27,441 bases of DNA. Source: Ruminococcus sp. UBA1394. Lineage in GTDB: Bacteria > Bacillota > Clostridia > Oscillospirales > Ruminococcaceae. The stretch is from NCBI GenBank assembly GCA_002305725.1, contig DBQM01000059.1, forward strand, positions 22,642-50,082. Reading direction: 5' to 3'. Under the pieces are notes generated by a model. It did no database searches and was not told the DNA's origin. It saw only the letters and a list, made by a program, of their open reading frames with translations. The position numbers were made by a program, and so were the translations under genes. Every line of letters starts with the position of its first letter. The first letter of the stretch is position 1. Shown here one piece after another: positions 15,828 to 22,261 of this stretch.

Positions 15828-18187
15828 CAGTCACTCAGCGCTCCTTCCCCTAAATAATCATTAAGATTGCAGGACTGTCCGTTAACGTTAATATCTCCTG
15901 TTGCAAGGTTTACCTTTGTAACAGTACCGTTTTCGTAAGTCGTTGTAATAATGTCGCCGTTTGTTTCATAGCCTGTGATACGCTGTGAGGCTGTACCGCC
16001 CAGAACAAGCCTGCTGAGCTCATAGCCCTTTGCGGCAGCGTCAGTCCAGTACTGATAATTCGCATAGAAATAAACGTCGAATTTCGTATCTTTCAGCTCA
16101 CTTGTTTCCTCATAGAACATATCGTAATTGAAGTTGGAACCTGTTGCAAGCGCCTTTAACATCAGCGTCTTGTAATCAGCGCTGCCGTTTATCGCTTTTG
16201 TTGAATAAGGTTTCAGTCCGTGCATTGCAACCTGATAGAACGGAACTTCCTCATCAAATACATCAAACTCGCTTGAACTCAGCGGAACGTTTGTGATATG
16301 GTCAACACTTGCAAAAGCATAGGCATTAGCAGTATCAGCCAGAACAGAGCCTACTCCGTTTTTAACTCCGGCATAGCTTTCCTCCAGTATTGACATTGCC
16401 TTATCTCTTGAAACCATGTCCTTGCCGTAGTCACCGTAAAGTGTTGAGGTCATTTCGCCAAGTGAAACGCCGGTAAGACCTTTTTCGCTGTAGCTTTCTG
16501 CCAGGTCGCTGTATATGTCGCTGAAAGTCAGCGGAGAAAGCAGGGAAACAGGGTCGTAGAATGTACTCTGAACGCCGTAAGCCCTGTCATATGTCAGCAG
16601 TCTTGAATAAGAACCGGAAACTCTTGTTGCAGTGTCAAGGAACGTAAAATATCCCTGACCGTTTACAAAACCCTTGTTGTTTACTGACGGATAAAGTGAG
16701 ATATTGTTGCCTTTGAGGTAGTCTGTGAACTCCTCAAAATCGCTTTTTCCGCCGAGCACTCCTGCCGGCTTTGCCTTGTAGTCAACCTTACCGGAAATTC
16801 CGGCATTAGTCCAGTTGTCATAGGTTATTACCATATTGTCAGCGCCGTCATTTTTCAGCGTTTCGACAATATTTTTAGCCTGTTCAAAGCCTGTTATTTC
16901 CGTTTTCAGAGTTACCGGAAGTCCGAGAATTGATTTCTGCTTTTCAACGCCGCCGTAGAGATTTACATAGAGGGACGGGTCGGAAACGTCAGTTTTTGTA
17001 ACACCCTCGTCCTTTTCAAGATAATCTCTGTATTTAAGGGCAATATCCGTGAATGAAAGGTTATTTCCAGTAACCGGATAATATCTCAGCTCAATGTTGT
17101 CAGTCTTTATCTCGCCGTGCTCAAATACTGTAAATTCGCTGTTCTCACCGTTTAAGATGTAGGACTCCGAACCTCTGAGCATGAATGTGTAGCCGCAGAG
17201 ATTGTAGCTGCATTTCGACTGTCCGCTGACGCTTGCAGAAATTGTCGCATTGGCGTCGCCGGAATGTATAACAGTCAGCAGACCGTTATCCTTACCCTTT
17301 AAAATACCGTAAACAGGCATATATACTTTCTGAGTTACAGCCGGTTTCTTGTCCGGGACTGCTGAAATATCAGAGCCGTAAACCTTTGACATATAGCTCT
17401 TTGAAGTTGTCTTGCCGTTGTTGAAGTTGATAAGCGCACCGCTTCCGTCGGGAATAACAAAACTTCCCTCTTCGTCATTGTAAGCTGCGCCAAAGCTGCC
17501 CAAAACTGAGATTGAAGTCAGCAGACTGCCTGTTGCAGGGTCAATGTTCTCCTCCTCGATATTTTCAACGTCAACCTTTACATTGAGATAGTCCTCGCAG
17601 AGTGTATATTCAACCGGAATTTTCGCTCCGCAGTCCTTGAAAGTGTAGACAACCTTAACACCGTTGTCGATATTTGTGACCTTAGCACTTGCCTTGTTTG
17701 CAGACCTGAGCGTTTTGCTCGCTCTGTCCTTCGGCACACCGTATGTGATTACCAGCGCAGAAGCAAGCTGGCGTCTGAGGGAGTTTGTTGCTCCCGGGTC
17801 ACCGTATGCATTTATCGGAGAAGACCACCAGATATATCCTGTCGCCTTGTTCTTTATTGCAAAGAGATTGCCCTTTTCCTTGGCATTTACGCCCTTTTCC
17901 AGAGCCTCGTCCGAGACTTCCGTGCAGGCATAAAACTGATAGCCGTCATTTTCAGCCACAAGTTCCATTGTTGAAAGTGCGTCCTCTTCAGTACGCTCAA
18001 CGAAGTCCTCGTCAACTGCGTCCGGAGTTGCTTCCTCTTCCTCTCCGCCGGCTTCAGTGCTGCCGTCTGCCGCAGCTGTATCTCCTCCCGCAGCAGCGTC
18101 ATCATCATCTGCATAAACATAGGTCACAGGTGCCATCAGGGCAAAAACCATAACTCCGGCTAAAAGCTTTTTTAATTTATTATTCAT
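15827..18187 (-). CDS. Secreted DUF5696-family protein
   Basis: A 786-residue protein with a signal peptide (MNNKLKKLLAGVMVFALMAP...) and an acidic low-complexity stretch at about residues 27-60. The body carries the motif FVIPDGSGALINFNNGK near residues 243-259, which I associate with DUF5696. Later segments (NMVITYDNWTNAG, GVSLGEM, then YFYANYQYWTD near the C-terminus) read like a TIM-barrel glycosidase fold, but no catalytic acid pair can be assigned with confidence. It has no sortase signal, dockerin or C-terminal anchor. It may process or sense the glycan that the adjoining permeases import. A ribosome site GGCGGTG precedes the ATG. The family is identified from memory and the function is unknown. 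Confidence 0.75.
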   Translation of the reverse strand: MNNKLKKLLAGVMVFALMAPVTYVYADDDDAAAGGDTAAADGSTEAGGEEEEATPDAVDEDFVERTEEDALSTMELVAENDGYQFYACTEVSDEALEKGVNAKEKGNLFAIKNKATGYIWWSSPINAYGDPGATNSLRRQLASALVITYGVPKDRASKTLRSANKASAKVTNIDNGVKVVYTFKDCGAKIPVEYTLCEDYLNVKVDVENIEEENIDPATGSLLTSISVLGSFGAAYNDEEGSFVIPDGSGALINFNNGKTTSKSYMSKVYGSDISAVPDKKPAVTQKVYMPVYGILKGKDNGLLTVIHSGDANATISASVSGQSKCSYNLCGYTFMLRGSESYILNGENSEFTVFEHGEIKTDNIELRYYPVTGNNLSFTDIALKYRDYLEKDEGVTKTDVSDPSLYVNLYGGVEKQKSILGLPVTLKTEITGFEQAKNIVETLKNDGADNMVITYDNWTNAGISGKVDYKAKPAGVLGGKSDFEEFTDYLKGNNISLYPSVNNKGFVNGQGYFTFLDTATRVSGSYSRLLTYDRAYGVQSTFYDPVSLLSPLTFSDIYSDLAESYSEKGLTGVSLGEMTSTLYGDYGKDMVSRDKAMSILEESYAGVKNGVGSVLADTANAYAFASVDHITNVPLSSSEFDVFDEEVPFYQVAMHGLKPYSTKAINGSADYKTLMLKALATGSNFNYDMFYEETSELKDTKFDVYFYANYQYWTDAAAKGYELSRLVLGGTASQRITGYETNGDIITTTYENGTVTKVNLATGDINVNGQSCNLNDYLGEGALSD

Positions 18188-18215
18188 CTGAATTTTTCAC
18201 CGCCTTTATCCATCG

Positions 18216-18845
18216 TTAAACCTTGATTCTGTAAGCTATTTCCGTATAGATGGAATATGCAAATACATAAACCTGCTGGAGAAGTGAAAGAAGAAGCACA
18301 AGCAGGAAGAGTATGATAAGCATAGCCGCAATAGTCAGAATTATAGCAAATACTGTCTTCATGAAGGAATACTGGTGAACAGCCTTTATCGCTGAGAAAA
18401 GCAGGATAACCGTCCAACCTGTTCCTATAATGGAGATTGCCTGAATGAATATGTATTCATCCCTTACCAGAATGTGAGACAGAAGTGTTGTAATATAAAT
18501 CTGTGCCACATAAGGTATAAGCGCATAGGCGCTGTAAATACAGATGTTTTTCAGACTTCCCTCACCGTCAAGGAGAGTACATATAGCCCAGTTTCCGACA
18601 ACCCATGTTCCGAAAAGTATAAAGCTTTTGGTGATATACGGGATGATGTTGAACATCTTGTCATAGCTTACATAATACTGAAAGCCGTAAAGACGATTGT
18701 ATGCAATCTGAGCGAAGAAAAGCAGGAATATTATCAGAAACGCATATTTCAGCGAACCGGCTTTTTTCCAGCGCAGATCCTCAAAACCCTCAAAGGGATG
18801 GAATACAGCGTGTTTTACAAACTGCTTCTGAGTCAGATCCAGCAT
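18216..18845 (-). CDS. Yip1-like integral membrane protein
   Basis: A 209-residue protein with five hydrophobic segments. A soluble N-terminal stretch (FVKHAVFHPFEGFEDLRWKK) precedes segments such as YAFLIIFLLFFAQIAY, and the motif ILFGTWVVGNWAICTLLDGEG is typical of the Yip1 family. The ATG overlaps the stop of the NHL gene by one base (TAATG), so the two are coupled and probably act together. Bacterial Yip1 proteins have no established role. Here it may be a membrane partner of the NHL protein or of the permeases. The family call is fairly secure; the role is open. Confidence 0.75.
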   Translation of the reverse strand: MLDLTQKQFVKHAVFHPFEGFEDLRWKKAGSLKYAFLIIFLLFFAQIAYNRLYGFQYYVSYDKMFNIIPYITKSFILFGTWVVGNWAICTLLDGEGSLKNICIYSAYALIPYVAQIYITTLLSHILVRDEYIFIQAISIIGTGWTVILLFSAIKAVHQYSFMKTVFAIILTIAAMLIILFLLVLLLSLLQQVYVFAYSIYTEIAYRIKV

Positions 18846-20341
18846 TAGTTATCACCCTCCTTTGTCACCTTCTGAGCCTTTTTCTTTTTATAAAGCTTTT
18901 TGCCGCCCCATACGCCGATAATCACAACGGCAAGTCCGCCGATTATCCAGCCGAAATATTCTTTCAGGAAATCTGAACGCCAGCCTTCAAACGCCTTGTT
19001 GTAGATAAGACCTGCGTCAGCCTTTTTTGCGTATTCCATAGCGGTCTTGTATTCGCCCTTGTTGAGCATAGCGCTTGCGATACCGATATATGCCCGTCTG
19101 TAGTTACCGTCTCTTTTGAGTATCTCATACCACGGGTCTAAAGCGTCCTCGTAGTATCCGGCATTGTAAAGGCTTACTGCCCCGTGAACTATCTCGCCGA
19201 ACTCGGTTTCAACAAAAATTGTAACTGTACCTTTAGTCTGATCGAGAACGTAAATGTTGTCACCCATAGTTTCCAGCGCAGACGGTCTTGTAAAGCCGCC
19301 CAGCTGGTCTGCCTTTGTGCCGACAATAAACATCAGCCACAGGTCCTCATCATACTGGAATACTCTTCCTGTTGCAAGGTCAAGACAGTTTATTGTGCCG
19401 TCCTCGCTGATGTCAATATCAACAAGCTGTGTTTCGTCAATTTTCTGACTTGAGCTTATGGACATTGACGGCCAGTCGCCGATATACATTTCATAATCCG
19501 CAAAAAGGTTGTCACCTGCCGGATTAAGCTTTTTTACTATATCAGTAGTCTGTGTTGTGGACTGTGTTGAGGTGTAGATAAAGCCCTCGGCGTCGATATC
19601 GAAGTTTGAAAAGCCTGCCGGAACGCTTCTTCTTCTCTTGGCTCTCGCCTCGTCGGAAAGAATCGCATTCCAGAAATAGTTGGCGATAACCTCGGAAGTA
19701 GCCTCAACTCTGTTTGCACCGTAATAGCCGATAAAATCGCCGGTATTATCAAACATTGCCGCACCGCTTGTTACGTTGTTCAGAACAACATAGATATTTC
19801 CCGCCTTGTCGGCAAGGACTTTCTGCGGAAGAAATGTCAGATCCTGGTTGTAGATTTCAGAAGTCGGCTTTGTTATTTCAAGACTGATATTGCCCTGTGC
19901 GTCACATATCAGAACTCTTGCGTTTTCATTATCTGCAATGTAAAGCATTCCGTTTTCGTCTGAAACGAATATGCCTTTCGGACTGTTAAGAGTTGTTTCC
20001 GTGCCGTCCTCATATTTAAATGTATCAAGTATCTTTATGACACGCTTAAACTCTGAATCAACAACAACTATTCTGTTGTTGCCTGTATCGGCAATATAGA
20101 AATTGTTGTCCTTGTCCTTAAACAGATCGCTCGGGTCTTTAAGATGACCTATACCTAAGTCGTCGCCCGAAACGGCTCTGTCGGCAATATAGCCTGCCTG
20201 TGACGGTATAGCCTCGCCCCATCTGTCGTAGTTATAGACATCGTAAGGCTCGTCGGCGCTTACCGCCATAAATGACGCACTGCTTATCATGTACACACCT
20301 GCAAACGCAGCCGCAAGAAATCTTTTAAAGCCTTTGCTCAT
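18845..20341 (-). CDS. Membrane-anchored NHL-repeat protein with TPR-like segment
   Basis: A 498-residue protein with a signal peptide (to about residue 29). NHL-type beta-propeller repeats run from about 65 to 390 (for example FYIADTGNNRIVVVD and LYIADNENARVLICD). A helical TPR-like segment covers about 395-460 (LYNAGYYEDALDPWYEILKR). A single membrane helix at about 463-480 is followed by a basic cytoplasmic tail (KKLYKKKKAQK). The topology puts the propeller outside the cell. NHL propellers bind proteins or ligands; there is no sign of catalysis. It sits between the first permease pair and the Yip1-like gene, with a one-base overlap to the latter. The likely role is an assembly or ligand-contact subunit of the transport complex, by inference. 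Confidence 0.82.
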   Translation of the reverse strand: MSKGFKRFLAAAFAGVYMISSASFMAVSADEPYDVYNYDRWGEAIPSQAGYIADRAVSGDDLGIGHLKDPSDLFKDKDNNFYIADTGNNRIVVVDSEFKRVIKILDTFKYEDGTETTLNSPKGIFVSDENGMLYIADNENARVLICDAQGNISLEITKPTSEIYNQDLTFLPQKVLADKAGNIYVVLNNVTSGAAMFDNTGDFIGYYGANRVEATSEVIANYFWNAILSDEARAKRRRSVPAGFSNFDIDAEGFIYTSTQSTTQTTDIVKKLNPAGDNLFADYEMYIGDWPSMSISSSQKIDETQLVDIDISEDGTINCLDLATGRVFQYDEDLWLMFIVGTKADQLGGFTRPSALETMGDNIYVLDQTKGTVTIFVETEFGEIVHGAVSLYNAGYYEDALDPWYEILKRDGNYRRAYIGIASAMLNKGEYKTAMEYAKKADAGLIYNKAFEGWRSDFLKEYFGWIIGGLAVVIIGVWGGKKLYKKKKAQKVTKEGDN

Positions 20342-20373
20342 AGTTTTTTCTCATCCTTTCTGCTTTTGCCGGT

Positions 20374-21246
20374 TTATTCCTTGATACCGGAGTGTGCCAT
20401 TGTTTCAATTACGTTTTTCTGTGCCAGCATGAATATGACTATCGGAGGCACCAGCATGAACACTGCCGCTGCCGCTGCAACTCCGGCTCGTGCAAGACCA
20501 GCCATTGCCGCCTGCTGAACAACTGTCGGCAGGGTTTTGAGTGACTCGTTGTAAACCAGTGTTCCGCCCTGAATGTTCCATGCTGCCTGGAATGCAAAGA
20601 TAATAAGAGTCATAAGGGCAGGCTTCTGGTTAGGCATAACGATCTTCCAGCAGATTGTAAACATATTTGCGCCGTCAACCTTTGCCGCCTCAATCATTGC
20701 GTCCGGCATTGTGCTCATGGACTGACGCATAAGGAACAGTCCCATTGGTGAGGCAATGGACGGAAGGATAAGTGCCCAGTATGTATTGATCATATTCAGC
20801 TTTGCCATTACTATATACTGCATAATATAGATAACATTACTTGTATAGAGAAGTGATACAACTATGATACTGTTTATCACCTTGTTGCCCGGGAAACGGC
20901 ACTTTGCAAGAACAAACGCCGCCATTGACGCAACAATACACTGTGCAACAGTAACAGTTACAGTAACAAATACGCTGTTGAAAACATAACGTGAGAACGG
21001 AACCCACATTTCGCTCATAACGCTGAACATATCACGGAAGTTGTCCAGCGTAGGATTTATCGCATAAAGCTTAGGCGGGAAAATAAACAGCTCCTGCACA
21101 GGCTTTATAGACATAACGATTGCCAGATAAATAGGCAGCACCATAAACAAGCCGAGGACGAGAAGAAAAATAAATATTCCGACTGTTCCGCCGATTTTCT
21201 TTCCGGCCTGCTTGCTTGACGCTTTCATGCGCTTGACTTCAGTCAT
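20374..21246 (-). CDS. CUT1 sugar ABC transporter permease, MalG type (first pair)
   Basis: A 290-residue permease with six membrane segments and an EAA loop at about residues 186-207 (EAAKVDGANMFTICWKIVMPN). It pairs with the upstream permease, 11 bases away. GGAGGG next to the ATG overlaps the stop region of that partner. The short N-terminus differs from the long one in the second-pair MalG-type protein, so the two pairs are not recent duplicates. No ATPase gene is present. Confidence 0.9.
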   Translation of the reverse strand: MTEVKRMKASSKQAGKKIGGTVGIFIFLLVLGLFMVLPIYLAIVMSIKPVQELFIFPPKLYAINPTLDNFRDMFSVMSEMWVPFSRYVFNSVFVTVTVTVAQCIVASMAAFVLAKCRFPGNKVINSIIVVSLLYTSNVIYIMQYIVMAKLNMINTYWALILPSIASPMGLFLMRQSMSTMPDAMIEAAKVDGANMFTICWKIVMPNQKPALMTLIIFAFQAAWNIQGGTLVYNESLKTLPTVVQQAAMAGLARAGVAAAAAVFMLVPPIVIFMLAQKNVIETMAHSGIKE

Positions 21247-21257
21247 TTATTTCCCTC

Positions 21258-22190
21258 CTAATCCATATATTTGCTGAGTACCTTGCTTATAAGCCTGTTG
21301 CAGACGTACATCGCAACGAAAAGTACCATACATATTGCTGACGCATAACCCATTTCGTATCTTACCCAGCCGTAGTCGTAGGCATGGGTCATGATGGTGT
21401 GAGCCTTGTAGTCCGTACTCGGAAAACCGACCAGGTTCTGCGCAACAGTACCGGCTGTAAATGAGCTTACAATCTGCATAACTGCGGCGAACATAAGCTG
21501 CGGTCCCATTGACGGGATAGTAATGTAAATAAGCTCCTGCCAGCGATTTTTGATACCCTCGATAGCGCCTGCCTCATACTGTGAACGGTCGATGTTCTGG
21601 AATCCGGCTCTGAGGGCAAGGAACCCTGCACCAAGGCTTATCCACATCTGTACAACAATTGTAACGCCAAGTATAGTGCTTGAATCAGTCAGCCACTGAA
21701 CAGGCGAGGAAATAATTCCTAAGTTAAGCAGAATTGAGTTCATGTAACCGTATGAGTCACCGCTGAAGATAATCTGCCATATTGTGTAAATGTTAGCCAT
21801 TGACGGCGCATAGAAAACAAGTGTGAAAATTGTTTTCAGCTTAGGGTGAAGTTCATTGATGAGCCATGCAAGCACAAAGCAGAGTACATAGCTTATCGGT
21901 CCTGTGAAAATGGCAAATACAAGAGTAACTCTTATAGATGTCATAAATATCTTGTCTGATAAAAACAGTGTATAGAAATTTGAAAGTCCTACAAACTTCG
22001 GAAGCTGAACCATGTTGAAATCTGTGAATCCCATCGGAACAGACATAACAACCGGTATAATTGTGAATATCAGGAAAAATATCATAAAAGGGAAAAGCAT
22101 GAAGTAGCATTCCTTGTTCTGCTTTACAGCAAGCCAGGTAAGTCTTCTGTTTTCCTTTTTGCTTCTTTTTCCGACAGCAGCTAAATCCAA
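21258..22190 (-). CDS. CUT1 sugar ABC transporter permease, MalF type (first pair)
   Basis: A 310-residue permease with six membrane segments and an EAA loop at about residues 203-225 (YEAGAIEGIKNRWQELIYIT). The start codon is TTG at 22190; AAGGAGG lies eight bases upstream and no in-frame ATG fits. It is separated from the solute-binding protein gene by 71 bases that contain a strong hairpin, the usual arrangement for making more binding protein than permease. It forms the channel with the following gene. Confidence 0.9.
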   Translation of the reverse strand: MDLAAVGKRSKKENRRLTWLAVKQNKECYFMLFPFMIFFLIFTIIPVVMSVPMGFTDFNMVQLPKFVGLSNFYTLFLSDKIFMTSIRVTLVFAIFTGPISYVLCFVLAWLINELHPKLKTIFTLVFYAPSMANIYTIWQIIFSGDSYGYMNSILLNLGIISSPVQWLTDSSTILGVTIVVQMWISLGAGFLALRAGFQNIDRSQYEAGAIEGIKNRWQELIYITIPSMGPQLMFAAVMQIVSSFTAGTVAQNLVGFPSTDYKAHTIMTHAYDYGWVRYEMGYASAICMVLFVAMYVCNRLISKVLSKYMD

Positions 22191-22220
22191 ATTGTAACCC
22201 TCCTTAATTTGATTTTTGCA

Positions 22221-22242
22221 CTCCGGCAGTACTCTGCCGGAG
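22221..22242 (-). other. Intercistronic stem-loop after the solute-binding protein gene
   Basis: A perfect 9-bp stem CTCCGGCAG/CTGCCGGAG with a 4-base loop lies between the solute-binding protein stop and the first permease. On the minus strand it is followed by GCAAAAATC, not a U-tract, so it is not a standard terminator. Similar hairpins after binding-protein genes (malE-malF) stabilise the upstream mRNA and lower permease output. Confidence 0.7.
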
Positions 22243-22261
22243 CATTAGTTGTAAAGTACCG

